This document shows positions 1 to 9,642 of a stretch of DNA of 64,000 nucleotides, one piece after another. Position 1 is the stretch's first letter, and every line of letters starts with the position of its first letter. Source of the DNA: CBDBCK01 sp965203345 (lineage in GTDB: Bacteria; Chloroflexota; Dehalococcoidia; Lucifugimonadales; Lucifugimonadaceae). The stretch spans positions 1,302,001-1,366,000 of the forward strand of contig CBDBCK010000028.1 in assembly GCA_965203345.1 (NCBI GenBank), read 5' to 3'. Made by a program: the position numbers and the translations under genes. The notes below the pieces were generated by a model. That model ran no database searches. It worked only from the letters and a program-made list of their open reading frames with translations, and was not told the DNA's origin.

Positions 1-316
1 ACGCTTCTTTTCCCTGAATCGCTGATTGACAGGTACCGCTAACCTTGCTGGATATATGAACCGAAACTATCGCCTCATAGTCTTTTGCCAGCTCTCGATA
101 GACTTTCTCAAAGTCCCCCGGTGAGGGCTGGGAAGTCTTAGGTAATTCAGAAGAAGCACTCATCATCTCAAAAAAGTGTTCCCTGTCTAAGTCCACCCCA
201 TCCTTATACTGCTTACCTTCCAGGGATACATTAAGGGGTACGACTGTCAGACCGTTAGCCTGTGCCAATTCGCCGGGCATATCTGCTGTGCTGTCTGTAA
301 CTATTGCTATAGACAC
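1..316 (-). CDS. DegV family protein, N-terminal part (cut by window edge)
   Basis: The minus-strand reading starts at a GTG at 316, with a strong AGGAGG site at 323-328. It opens with SIAIVTDSTADMP and continues with VVPLNV, DGVDLD, KTSQPSPGDF and HISSKVSGT. These are the signature blocks of the first domain of DegV proteins, which bind a fatty acid (some act as FakB subunits of fatty acid kinase). The TSQPSPGDF block and the HISSKVSGT block line the lipid pocket in the family. Only about 105 residues are visible out of a usual length near 280. It is transcribed away from the glycosyltransferase array that starts at about 499. Confidence 0.9.
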   Translation of the reverse strand, partial: MSIAIVTDSTADMPGELAQANGLTVVPLNVSLEGKQYKDGVDLDREHFFEMMSASSELPKTSQPSPGDFEKVYRELAKDYEAIVSVHISSKVSGTCQSAIQGKEA

Positions 317-458
317 TATATTCCTCCTTTCAGTCGTTATCCGCTCATTTTGCTATTACTGTCACATAATTAATTATGACCTATAAGAGAATCTGTGGAC
401 TAAAATTTGCTCTTATCTCTTATCAATGTTTATCTAACCTGTATTTATAGCCCTGTCT

Positions 459-464
459 TATAAT
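459..464 (+). promoter_or_regulatory. Possible -10 element ahead of the glycosyltransferase array
   Basis: A TATAAT hexamer lies about 35 bases before the first array gene. No good -35 box is seen 16-18 bases upstream, so this is tentative. The spacer before this copy (about 390-498) is related to the spacer before the third copy (2630-2717): both contain CTAAAATTT and CTAACCT blocks. The other array spacers are of a different type. Confidence 0.2.
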
Positions 465-498
465 ATCTTACAGATAATACATAATAAGGGTAAACTCT

Positions 499-1424
499 TT
501 GATTACCATATTTTCCTCCCTTAAGCCTATCAGTGTACCGTTCGCTGAAAACGTACAACGCAACGCAATCCAAAGCTGGTTGGCACTTGATCTGCCCTGC
601 GAGATTATCCTCCTTGGAGACGATGAAGGAACCGCTGAGATCGCCGCTGAATACGGCATACGCCATCACCCAGACATTCCCTACCATGAAAACAGGCTGC
701 CTTTAGTAGGGCCTCTCTTTGCACGCGCACAAGAAATAGCCACTTTTGATCTGATGATGTATATCAACTCCGATATTATATTACTCAGCGACTTCGTTTC
801 AATTCTGTACAAAATCGCTGAATGCTACAAGAACAGACCAGATCATTTCTGGTAGTCGGAAGACGTACTAACGTGAAACTGACGGAAAGATTGGACTTCA
901 ACGACCCAGGCTGGGAAACTTCTTTGAGAGCGGAGGCCAAACAACATGGCTGGCTGGCCTCCGTACTGGCGATGGACTATTTTATCTTCCAAAAAGGTCC
1001 TTGGCCCGGGAAAATACCTGCGTTTACTCTTGGGGCGAATTACTTTGACAATTACTTGATGGGTTCAGCTTTTGCTAGGGGTATGGACGTGATTGACACC
1101 ACAGAAGGTATTACGGCAATCCAACAAGAATACTACAACCGTAGAAGTGAAGCACATGTTTTCAAAAGGGCTAGAAGTCCAGAAGCGAAACGATTAGAAA
1201 ATTTATACTTCCAAGGTTTTTATTTCACCCTTGATTATCGATTCACCACCGACCAGGCTAACTTAAAATACACCAGTAACGGTACCCGGAAAAGACTGTT
1301 CAAATTGTACGACATAGTACTATTCATAAGTATACATGGTCCTACAAAGTATCCGCAATGGAATTCAATATTTAAGACTGTTTGGCGTGCTTGGCTTTAC
1401 CTGAAACGGAATCTAAATAGTTAA
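499..1424 (+). pseudogene. Array copy 1: GT-A-like glycosyltransferase, frameshifted
   Basis: First member of the tandem family. It starts at a TTG (499) and matches the other copies through residue ~110. One A is missing at about 832-834 (AACAGACCAG here, AACAGAACCAG in the others). This moves the rest of the protein into another frame, which runs to 1424. Beyond 1424 more family sequence is recognisable to about 1525 in yet another frame, so the 3' end is also damaged. It could be a real pseudogene or a base-call error at the first site, but two separate lesions favour decay. Confidence 0.75.
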
Positions 1425-1620
1425 GATTGTTGGGAGCAGCCAGCCTTATCTGAGACTGAGATATGATCACACATATAACCGTATCATTAGACACCTACTT
1501 AGGTGGGTTGGATGGAGGGGAGGTAATCCTAGATGCACATGTAAGGTACATAGACTATTTTAGTATAGTATGCACTTATCGCGATATTTTATAGATAATT
1601 AGATAATAAGGACAAACTCT

Positions 1621-2631
1621 TTGATTACCATATTTTCCTCCCTTAAGCCTGTCAGTGTCCCGTTCGCTGACAACGTACAACGCAACGCAATCCAAAGCTG
1701 GTTGGCACTTGATCTGCCTTGCGAGATTATCCTCCTCGGGGACGATGAAGGAACCGCTGAGATCGCCGCTGAATACGGTATACGCCATCACCCAGACGTT
1801 CTCTACCATGAAAACAGGCTGCCTTTAGTAGGATCTATCTTCGCACGCGCACAAGAAATGGCCACTTTTGATCTGATGATGTATATCAATTCCGATATGA
1901 TATTGATCAGCGACTTCGTTGCAACTCTGCACAAAATCGTTGAGTATTACAAGAACAGAAACAGACCATTTCTGGCAGTCGGAAGGCGTACTAACGTGAA
2001 ACTGACGGAAAGATTGGACTTCAACGACCCAGGCTGGGAAACTTCTTTGAGAGCGGAAGCGAAACAACATGGCTGGCTGGCCACCGTACGGATGATGGAC
2101 TATTTTATCTTCCAAAAAGGTCCTTGGCCCGGGAAAATACCTGCGTTTACTCTTGGGGCGAATTACTTTGACAGTTACTTGATGGGTTCAGCTTTTGCTA
2201 GGGGTATGGACGTGATTGACACCACAGAAGGTATTACAGCAATCCAACAAGAATACTATAACCGTAGAAGTGAAGCAAATATTTTCAAAAGGTTTAGAAG
2301 TCCAGAAGTGGAACGATTAAGAAATTTATACCGCCAAGGTTTTTATTTCACCCTTGATTATGCATTCACCACCGACCAGGCTAATTTAAAATATGCCAGT
2401 AACGGTATCCGGAAAAGACTGTTCAACTTGCGCGACATAGTACTATTCATAAGTATACATGGTCCTGCAAAGTATCCGCAATGGAATCCAATATTTAAGA
2501 CTGTTTGGCGTGCTTGGCTTTATCTGAGACCAAGATATATTCACATACATAATCGTATTCTTAGACGCCTACGTAGGTGGGGATGGAATCGAGGCACATT
2601 TATCGTAGACATTAGAAATTTTGCACCCTAA
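1621..2631 (+). CDS. Array copy 2: GT-A-like glycosyltransferase paralogue
   Basis: An intact 336-residue protein from a TTG start. The N-terminus (MITIFSSLKP, then IQSWLALDLPCEIILLGDDEG) resembles bacterial GT-A-fold proteins of the glycosyltransferase family 2 type. A strand-strand-acid pattern, YINSD at residues ~88-92, sits where a metal-binding DXD motif would be. Later conserved blocks are RLDFNDPGWE, DYFIF.KGPWPG, DVIDTTEGITAIQQEY and a basic C-terminal tail rich in Arg and Trp. No signal peptide or membrane segment is seen, so it is probably cytoplasmic or membrane-associated. A role in surface glycan synthesis is inferred from the family resemblance and from the sugar-modifying genes downstream. 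Its tail (ending RNFAP) is unlike most copies. Confidence 0.75.
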   Translation: MITIFSSLKPVSVPFADNVQRNAIQSWLALDLPCEIILLGDDEGTAEIAAEYGIRHHPDVLYHENRLPLVGSIFARAQEMATFDLMMYINSDMILISDFVATLHKIVEYYKNRNRPFLAVGRRTNVKLTERLDFNDPGWETSLRAEAKQHGWLATVRMMDYFIFQKGPWPGKIPAFTLGANYFDSYLMGSAFARGMDVIDTTEGITAIQQEYYNRRSEANIFKRFRSPEVERLRNLYRQGFYFTLDYAFTTDQANLKYASNGIRKRLFNLRDIVLFISIHGPAKYPQWNPIFKTVWRAWLYLRPRYIHIHNRILRRLRRWGWNRGTFIVDIRNFAP

Positions 2632-2717
2632 AATTTACTCTGAACAACGTTTACCTAACCTAATATTCATCGCGCTATATTGTAATAATATCTTATAGAT
2701 AATAAGGATAAAGCTCT

Positions 2718-3719
2718 ATGATTACCATATTTTCCTCCCTTGTGCCTGTCAGTGTGCCGTTAGCTGACAAAGTACAACGCAACGCAATCCAAAGTTGGTT
2801 GGCCCTTAATCTGCCTTGCGAGATTATCCTTTTCGGAGATGATGAAGGAACTGCTGAGATCGCCGCTGAATACGGCATACGTCATCAACCAGACATTCCT
2901 TACCATGAAAACAGGCTGCCTTTTGTAGGGCCTTTATTTACGCTCGCGCAAGAAACAGCCACTTTTGATCTGATGATGTATATCAACTCCGATATTATAT
3001 TGCTCAACGACTTCGTTGCAACCCTGCACAAAATCGTTGAGTACTACAACAATAGAACCAGACCATTTCTGGCAGTCGGAAAGCGCACTGACCTGGAAGT
3101 GACGGAAAGATTGGACTTCAACGATCCAAGCTGGGAAACTTCTTTGAGAGCGGAGGCCAAGCAACGCGGCAGGCTAGGACCCCCACATATGGTAGACTAT
3201 TTTATCTTCAAAAAAGGTCCTTGGCCCGGGAAAATGCCTGCGTTTATTATTGGGGGGAATCACTTCGACAACTACTTGGTAGGTTCAGCTTTGGTTAGTA
3301 GAGATATGGACGTGATTGACGCCACAGAAGGGATCACAGCAATCCAACAAGAATACTATGACCGTACAGATAACGCCTATCTTTTCAAAAGATATAACAG
3401 TCCAGAAGCGAAACGATTAGAAAATTTATACTTCCAATGTTTTTATATCATCCCTGATAATCCTTATCGATTTCTATTTCTATCCAAGGCGAACCTGGCT
3501 AACTTAAAATACACCAGTAATGGTATCCGGAAAAGACCGTTTGAGTTGGACGACATAATATTCTTCATAGGTACATACGGTCCTACAAAGTATCCCTGGT
3601 TGAGACCAATATCTAAAACTGTTTGGAGTACCTGGTTTTATCTGCAAACGAGATATAATCACACATATAATCGTATCCTTAGGCGCCTATTGAGGTGGGC
3701 TGGGTGGAGGCACCTATAG
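2718..3719 (+). CDS. Array copy 3: GT-A-like glycosyltransferase paralogue (ATG start)
   Basis: An intact 333-residue copy. It and the last, divergent gene are the only members that begin with ATG, preceded by AAGGATAAAGCTCT. The YINSD motif and the GPWPG block are conserved. The stretch after residue ~225 carries an insert (IPDNPYRFLFLSKANL) that is also found, in altered form, in copy 4 and more distantly in copy 13. The copies therefore fall into at least two C-terminal subtypes: this one, and the IIDYKFSTDHAN type of copies 5-12. Confidence 0.75.
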   Translation: MITIFSSLVPVSVPLADKVQRNAIQSWLALNLPCEIILFGDDEGTAEIAAEYGIRHQPDIPYHENRLPFVGPLFTLAQETATFDLMMYINSDIILLNDFVATLHKIVEYYNNRTRPFLAVGKRTDLEVTERLDFNDPSWETSLRAEAKQRGRLGPPHMVDYFIFKKGPWPGKMPAFIIGGNHFDNYLVGSALVSRDMDVIDATEGITAIQQEYYDRTDNAYLFKRYNSPEAKRLENLYFQCFYIIPDNPYRFLFLSKANLANLKYTSNGIRKRPFELDDIIFFIGTYGPTKYPWLRPISKTVWSTWFYLQTRYNHTYNRILRRLLRWAGWRHL

Positions 3720-3797
3720 ATGTGCATTAAGGTACATAGACTATTTTATATAATATGCCTTGTCGCGATATTTTATAGATAATTAAGGGTAAACTTT

Positions 3798-4758
3798 TTG
3801 ATTACCATATTTTCCTCCCTTGTGCCTGTCAGTGTGCCGTTCGTTGACAACGTACAGCGCAACGCAATCCAAAGCTGGTTGGCGCTTGATCCTCGGAGAT
3901 GATGAAGGAACCGCTGAGATTGCCGCTGAATACGGCATACGTCATCAACCAGACATTCCTTACCATGAAAACAGGCTGCCTTTTGTAGGGCCTTTATTTG
4001 CGCTCGCGCAAGAAACAGCCACTTTTGATCTGATGATGTATATCAACTCCGATATTATATTGATCAGCGACTTCGTTTCAACTCTGCGTAAAATCGTTGA
4101 ATACTACAAGAACAGAACCAGACCATTTCTGGCAGTCGGAAGGCGTACTGACCTGAAGCTAACGGAAAGATTGGATTTCAATGACCCAGGCTGGGAAATT
4201 TCTTTGAGAGCGGATGCCAAGCAACATGGCAGGGAGAACAAGGCACATACGATAGACTATTTTATCTTCAAAAAAGGTCCCTGGCCCGGGAAAATACCTG
4301 CGTTTACTATTGGGGCAAATTACTTGGACAACTACTTGATCGGTGCAGCTTTTGCTAGGGGTATGGACGTGATTGACACCACAGAAGGGATTACAGCAAT
4401 CCAACAAGAATACTATAACCGTCAAGATAACGCCTTTGTTTTCAAAAGGTCTCAAAGTCCAGAAGCGGAGCGAGTGAGAAATTTATACTTCCAGGGTTTT
4501 TATATCATCCCTGATAATCCTTATCTATTTCTATTCAAGGTGAGCCGGGCTAACTTAAAATACACCAGTAATAATATCCGGAAAAGACCGTTTGAGTTGT
4601 ACGACATAATATTCTTCATAGGTATACTCGGTCCTACAAAGTATCCCCGGTTGAGACCAATATTTAAAACTGTTTGGAGGACCTATAATAATCGGATGCA
4701 GAGACATAATCCTATCATTAGACGCCTACTTAGATGGGCTGGGTGGGGGTACCTATAG
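3798..4758 (+). pseudogene. Array copy 4: GT-A-like glycosyltransferase with 20-bp deletion
   Basis: The ancestral TTG at 3798 leads the conserved N-terminus. However, 20 bases corresponding to the codons for LPCEIIL are missing near 3890 (CTTGATCCTCGG), so the frame breaks. A second TTG at 3820, in the frame that continues downstream of the deletion, would give a 312-residue protein. Its first ~25 residues would be out-of-frame sequence, followed by normal family sequence from LGDDEGTAEIAAEYG to the usual tail RRLLRWAGWGYL. It is either a pseudogene or a rescued chimera. The rest of the coding sequence shows no further lesion. Confidence 0.65.
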
Positions 4759-4836
4759 ATGTGGATTAAGGTACATAGACTATTTTATATAATATGCCTC
4801 GTCGCGATATTTTATAGATAGTCAAGGATAAACTTT

Positions 4837-5817
4837 TTGATTACCATATTTTCCTCCCTTGTGCCTGTCAGTGTGCCGTTCGCTAACAACGTACAGCGCA
4901 ACGCAATCCAAAGCTGGATGGCACTTGATCTGCCTTGCGAGATTATTCTCCTCGGGGATGATGAAGGAACCGCTGAGATCGCCGCCGAATACGGCATAAG
5001 TCATCAACCAGACGTTCCCTGCCATGAAAACAGGCTGCCTTTAGTAGGACCTCTCTACGCACGCGCACAAGAAATAGCCACTTTTGATCTGATGATGTAT
5101 ATCAACTCCGATATTATATTGATCAGCGATTTCGTTGCAACTCTGCACAAAATCGTTGAATACTATAAGAACAGAACCAGACCATTTCTGGCATTCGGAA
5201 AGCGTACTGACCTGAATCTAACGGAAAGATTGGACTTCAACGATCCAAGCTGGGAAACTTCTTTGAGAGCGGAGGTCAAGCAACGCGGCCGGCCAGCAGC
5301 CCCACAGCTGATGGACTATTTTATCTTCAAAAAAGGTCCTTGGCCCGGGAAAATACCGGCGTTTGTTCTTGGAATGAATTATTGGGACACATACTTGGTA
5401 GGCACAGCTTTGGCTAGAGATATGGACGTGATTGACGCCACAGAAGGGATTACAGCAATCCAACAAGAATACTATGACCGTAAAGATAACGCCTTTGTTT
5501 TCAAAAGACATGAAAGTCCAGAAGAGAAACGATTAAGAAATTTATATCGCCAAGGTTTTTATTTCATCATTGATTATAAATTCAGCACTGACCACGCTAA
5601 CGTAAAATACACCAGTAATGGTATCCGGAAAAGACCATTCAAGTTGTACGACATAAAATTATTCATAAGTATACACGGACCTGCAAAGTATCCGCAGTTG
5701 AGACCAATATTTAAAACTGTTTGGAGTATCTGGCTTGATCTGAAACCGAGATATAATCACACATATAATCGTATCCTTAGACACCTACTTAGATGGGCTG
5801 GGTGGGGGTACCTATAG
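4837..5817 (+). CDS. Array copy 5: GT-A-like glycosyltransferase paralogue
   Basis: An intact 326-residue copy from a TTG start preceded by AAGGATAAACTT. The N-terminal ~130 residues are almost the same as in copies 6, 7, 8 and 10. The segment around residues 140-190 (QRGRPAAPQLMDY, LGMNYWDTYLVGTALA) defines a subtype shared with copies 6, 7 and 12. The tail ends RHLLRWAGWGYL, as in copies 8 and 10. Confidence 0.75.
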   Translation: MITIFSSLVPVSVPFANNVQRNAIQSWMALDLPCEIILLGDDEGTAEIAAEYGISHQPDVPCHENRLPLVGPLYARAQEIATFDLMMYINSDIILISDFVATLHKIVEYYKNRTRPFLAFGKRTDLNLTERLDFNDPSWETSLRAEVKQRGRPAAPQLMDYFIFKKGPWPGKIPAFVLGMNYWDTYLVGTALARDMDVIDATEGITAIQQEYYDRKDNAFVFKRHESPEEKRLRNLYRQGFYFIIDYKFSTDHANVKYTSNGIRKRPFKLYDIKLFISIHGPAKYPQLRPIFKTVWSIWLDLKPRYNHTYNRILRHLLRWAGWGYL

Positions 5818-5895
5818 ATGTGCATTAAGGTACATAGACTATTTTATATAATATGCCTCGTCGCGATATTTTATAGATAATCAAGTATAAACTCT

Positions 5896-6939
5896 TTGAT
5901 TACCATATTTTCCTCCCTTGTGCCTGTCAGTGTGCCGTTCGCTGACAACGTACAGCGCAACGCAATCCAAAGCTGGATGGCACTTGATCTGCCTTGTGAG
6001 ATTATTCTCTTCGGGGATGATGAAGGAACCGCTGAGATCGCCGCTGAATACGGCATAAGTCATCAATCAGACGTTCCTTACCATGAAAGTAGGCTGCCTT
6101 TAGTAGGATCTCTCTACGCACGCGCACAAGAAATAGCTACTTTTGATCTGATGATGTATATCAACTCCGATATTATATTGATCAGCGACTTCGTTGCAAC
6201 TCTGCACAAAATCGTTGAATACTACAAGAACAGAACCAGACCATTTATGGCAGTCGGAAAGCGTACTGACCTGTATCTGACGGAAAGATTGGACTTCAAC
6301 GATCCAAGCTGGGAAACTTCTTTGAGAGCGGAGGTCCAGCAAAGCGGATGGCCAGCAACCCCACAGCTGATGGACTATCTTATCTTCAAAAAAGGTCCTT
6401 GGCCCGGGAAAATACCGGCGTTTGTTCTTGGAATGAATTATTGGGACACATACTTGGTAGGCACAGCTTTGGCTAGAGGTATGGACGTGATTGACGCCAC
6501 AGAAGGGATTACAGCAATCCAACAAGAATACTATAACCGTAAAAATAACGCCTTTGTTTTCAGAAGATTTAAAAGTCCTGAAGAGGAACGATTAGAAAAT
6601 TTATACTCCCGAGGTTTTTATTTCATCATTGATTATAAATTCAGCACTGACCACGCTAACGTAAAATACACCAGTAATGGTATCCGGAAAAGACTATTCA
6701 AGTTGAACGATATAATATTATTCATAAGTATACATGGTCCTGCAAAGTATCCGCAGTGGAAACCAGTATTTAAAACTGTTTGGAGTACCTGGCTTTATCT
6801 GAAATGGAATCCAATATTTTGGAGTACCTGGCTTCATCTGAGACTGACATATAATCGTACCCTTAGGCGCCTATTGAGACTGACATATAATCGTATCCTT
6901 AGGCGCCTATTGAGGTGGGCTGGGTGGGGTTACATCTAG
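5896..6939 (+). CDS. Array copy 6: GT-A-like glycosyltransferase, duplicated tail
   Basis: An intact 347-residue copy from TTG. The extra length comes from the C-terminus, where a KWNPIFWSTWLHL unit is followed by two 12-residue basic units (RLTYNRTLRRLL and RLTYNRILRRLL) encoded by a perfect-period 36-bp repeat at 6841-6912. The same C-terminal arrangement, including the following spacer, recurs in copy 12, although the middle of the two proteins differs. That pattern indicates exchange of 3' ends between copies. Confidence 0.75.
   Translation: MITIFSSLVPVSVPFADNVQRNAIQSWMALDLPCEIILFGDDEGTAEIAAEYGISHQSDVPYHESRLPLVGSLYARAQEIATFDLMMYINSDIILISDFVATLHKIVEYYKNRTRPFMAVGKRTDLYLTERLDFNDPSWETSLRAEVQQSGWPATPQLMDYLIFKKGPWPGKIPAFVLGMNYWDTYLVGTALARGMDVIDATEGITAIQQEYYNRKNNAFVFRRFKSPEEERLENLYSRGFYFIIDYKFSTDHANVKYTSNGIRKRLFKLNDIILFISIHGPAKYPQWKPVFKTVWSTWLYLKWNPIFWSTWLHLRLTYNRTLRRLLRLTYNRILRRLLRWAGWGYI
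6841..6912 (+). repeat. Two 36-bp tandem units in the copy 6 tail
   Basis: Unit AGACTGACATATAATCG... begins at 6841 and again at 6877. Each unit encodes 12 residues, in frame. The same pair occurs in copy 12 at 12746 and 12782. Confidence 0.9.
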
Positions 6940-6995
6940 ATGCGCATTAAGGTAGATAAACTATTTATAGATAATGATAATAAGGATAAAGTTCT

Positions 6996-8003
6996 CTGAT
7001 TACCATATTTTCCTCCCTTGTGCCTGTCAGTGTGCCGTTCGCTGACAACGTACAACGCAACGCAATCCAAAGCTGGATGGCACTTGATCTGCCTTGCGAG
7101 ATTATTCTCCTCGGGGATGATGAAGGAACCGCTGAGATCGCCGCCGAATACGGCATACGTCATCACCCAGACGTTCCCTACTATGAAAGTAGGCTGCCTT
7201 TAGTAGGACCTCTCTACGCACGCGCACAAGAAATAGCTACTTTTGATCTGATGATGTATATCAACTCCGATATTATATTGATCAGCGACTTCGTTGCAAC
7301 TCTGCACAAAATCGTTGAATACTACAAGAACAGAACCAGACCATTTCTGGCAGTCGGAAAGCGTACTGACCTGTATCTGACGGAAAGATTGGACTTCAAC
7401 GATCCAAGCTGGGAAACTTCTTTGAGAGCGGAGGTCCAGCAACACAGCTGGCCAGCAGCCCCCGAGCAGATAGACTATTTTATCTTCAAAAAAGGTCCTT
7501 GGCCCGGGAAAATACCGGCGTTTGTTATTGGAATATATTATTGGGACACATACTTGGTAGGCACAGCTTTGGCTAGAGGTATGGACGTGATTGACGCCAC
7601 AGAAGGGATCACAGCAATCCAACAAGAATATTATCGACGTACAGATAAAACCCTTGTTTTCAGAATACATAAAAGTCCTGAAGAGGAACGATTAAGAAAT
7701 TTATACTTCCGAGGTTTTTATTTCATCATTGATTATAAATTCGGCACTGACCACGCTAACTTAAAATACACCAGTAATGGTATCCGGAAAAGACTATTCA
7801 AGTTGAACGATATAATATTATTCATAAGTATACATGGTCCTGCAAAGTATCCGCAGTGGAAACCAGTATTTAAAACTGTTTGGAGTGCCTGGCTTTATCT
7901 GAAATGGAATCCAATATTTTGGAGTACCTGGCTTCATCTGAGACTGACATATAATCGTATCCTTAGGCGCCTACTTATGTGGGCTGGGTGGGGTTACCTA
8001 TAG
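6996..8003 (+). CDS. Array copy 7: GT-A-like glycosyltransferase, probable CTG start
   Basis: The family N-terminus ITIFSSLVPVSVPF is complete, but the codon in the start position is CTG (6996-6998). An in-frame TAA lies three codons upstream (6987-6989) and no ATG, GTG or TTG lies between, so either CTG is used or translation begins at the GTG at 7020, eight residues in. From GTG the protein is 327 residues, from CTG 335. AAGGATAAA precedes the CTG by a few bases, as it does in the TTG and ATG copies. The spacer ahead is the short type that lacks the TCGCGATATTTTATA block. Confidence 0.7.
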   Translation: MITIFSSLVPVSVPFADNVQRNAIQSWMALDLPCEIILLGDDEGTAEIAAEYGIRHHPDVPYYESRLPLVGPLYARAQEIATFDLMMYINSDIILISDFVATLHKIVEYYKNRTRPFLAVGKRTDLYLTERLDFNDPSWETSLRAEVQQHSWPAAPEQIDYFIFKKGPWPGKIPAFVIGIYYWDTYLVGTALARGMDVIDATEGITAIQQEYYRRTDKTLVFRIHKSPEEERLRNLYFRGFYFIIDYKFGTDHANLKYTSNGIRKRLFKLNDIILFISIHGPAKYPQWKPVFKTVWSAWLYLKWNPIFWSTWLHLRLTYNRILRRLLMWAGWGYL

Positions 8004-8090
8004 ATGCACATGAAGGTAGATAGACTATTTTATATAGTATGCTAGTATGCACTTATCGCGATATTTTATAGATAGTCAAGGATAAACTTT

Positions 8091-9170
8091 TTGATTACCA
8101 TATTTTCCTCCCTTGTGCCTGTCAGTGTGCCGTTCGCTGACAACGTACAACGCAACGCAATCCAAAGCTGGATGGCACTTGATCTGCCTTGCGAGATTAT
8201 TCTCCTCGGGGATGATGAAGGAACCGCTGAGATCGCCGCCGAATACGGCATACGTCATCAACCAGACATTCCCTACCATGAAAACAGGCTGCCTTTTGTA
8301 GGGCCTCTCTTTGCGCGCGCGCAAGAAATAGCCACTTTTGATCTGATGATGTATATCAACTCCGATATTATATTGATCAGCGACTTCGTTTCAACGCTGC
8401 ACAAAATCGTTGAATACTACAAGAACAGAACCAGATCATTTCTGGCAGTCGGAAGGCGTACTGACCTGTATCTGACGGAAAGATTGGACTTCAACGATCC
8501 AGACTGGGAAACCTCTTTGAGAGAGGAAGTCAAACAATATGGCTGGCTGGCCACCGTACTGATGCTGGACTATTTTATCTTCCAAAAAGGTTCTTGGCCC
8601 GGGAAAATACCTGCGTTTACTCTTGGGGCGAATAACCTTGACACCTACTTGCTGGGTTCAGCTTTGGCTAGTAGAGATATGGACGTGATTGACGCCACAG
8701 AAGGGATCACAGCAATCCAACAAGAATACTATGACCGTACAGATAACGCCTTTACTTTCAGAATACTTAAAAGTCCTGAAGCGGAAAGATTAAAAAATTT
8801 ATACTTCAGAGGTTTTTATTTCATCATTGATTATAAATTCAGCACTGACCACGCTAACTTAAAATACACCAGTAATGGTATCCAGAAAAGACCATTCAAG
8901 TTGTACGACATAAAATTATTCATAAGTATATACGGTCCTGCAAAGTATCCGCAGTGGAAACCAGTATTTAAAACTGTTTGGAGTACCTGGCTTTATCTGA
9001 AATGGAATCCAATATTTAAGACTGTTTGGAGTACCTGGCTTTATCTGAAATGGAATCCAATATTTAAGACTGTTTGGAGTACCTGGCTTTATCTGCAACC
9101 GAGATATAATCACACATATAATCGTATCCTTAGACACCTACTTAGATGGGCTGGGTGGGGGTACCTATAG
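8091..9170 (+). CDS. Array copy 8: GT-A-like glycosyltransferase with triplicated tail unit
   Basis: An intact copy, and the longest at 359 residues, from TTG. It is almost the same as copy 10 through the catalytic region. The tail holds three successive copies of a 16-residue unit (KTVWSTWLYLKWNPIF) from an exact 48-bp tandem repeat, whereas copy 10 has one. The expansion stays in frame, so the tail length appears tolerant to change. Confidence 0.75.
   Translation: MITIFSSLVPVSVPFADNVQRNAIQSWMALDLPCEIILLGDDEGTAEIAAEYGIRHQPDIPYHENRLPFVGPLFARAQEIATFDLMMYINSDIILISDFVSTLHKIVEYYKNRTRSFLAVGRRTDLYLTERLDFNDPDWETSLREEVKQYGWLATVLMLDYFIFQKGSWPGKIPAFTLGANNLDTYLLGSALASRDMDVIDATEGITAIQQEYYDRTDNAFTFRILKSPEAERLKNLYFRGFYFIIDYKFSTDHANLKYTSNGIQKRPFKLYDIKLFISIYGPAKYPQWKPVFKTVWSTWLYLKWNPIFKTVWSTWLYLKWNPIFKTVWSTWLYLQPRYNHTYNRILRHLLRWAGWGYL
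8959..9094 (+). repeat. Triplicated 48-bp unit in the copy 8 tail
   Basis: The string ACTGTTTGGAGTACC recurs at 8973, 9021 and 9069, an exact 48-bp period encoding 16 residues per unit. Single related units occur in the other copies. Confidence 0.9.
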
Positions 9171-9213
9171 ATGCACATAAAGGTACATAGACTATTTTAT
9201 ATAATATGCTAGT

Positions 9214-9555
9214 ATGCACTTATCGCGATATTTTATAAATAATCTAAGAAATTTATACTTCCGAGGTTTTTATTTCATCATTGATTATAAATTCGGCACT
9301 GACCACGCTAACGTAAAATACACCAGTAATGGTATCCGGAAAAGACTATTCAAGTTGAACGATATAATATTATTCATAAGTATACATGGTCCTGCAAAGT
9401 ATCCGCAGTGGAAACCAGTATTTAAAACTGTTTGGAGTACCTGGCTTTATCTGAAATGGAATCCAATATTTTGGAGTACCTGGCTTCATCTGAGACTGAC
9501 ATATAATCGTATCCTTAGGCGCCTACTTATGTGGGCTGGGTGGGGTTACCTATAG
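9214..9555 (+). pseudogene. Array copy 9: 3' fragment of a glycosyltransferase copy
   Basis: Only the last ~105 codons of a copy 7-like gene remain, from LRNLYFRGFYF to MWAGWGYL. The spacer sequence GCGATATTTTATAAATAATC runs straight into coding sequence at about 9242, so the 5' ~70 percent was deleted. An ATG within the spacer (9214) happens to be in frame and gives a 113-residue open frame. It is unlikely to be functional because the YINSD region is absent. Copies 8 and 10, near-twins, flank it. Confidence 0.75.
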
Positions 9556-9642
9556 ATGCATATGAAGGTAGATAGACTATTTTATATAGTATGCTAGTAT
9601 GCACTTATCGCGATATTTTATAGATAGTCAAGGATAAACTTT

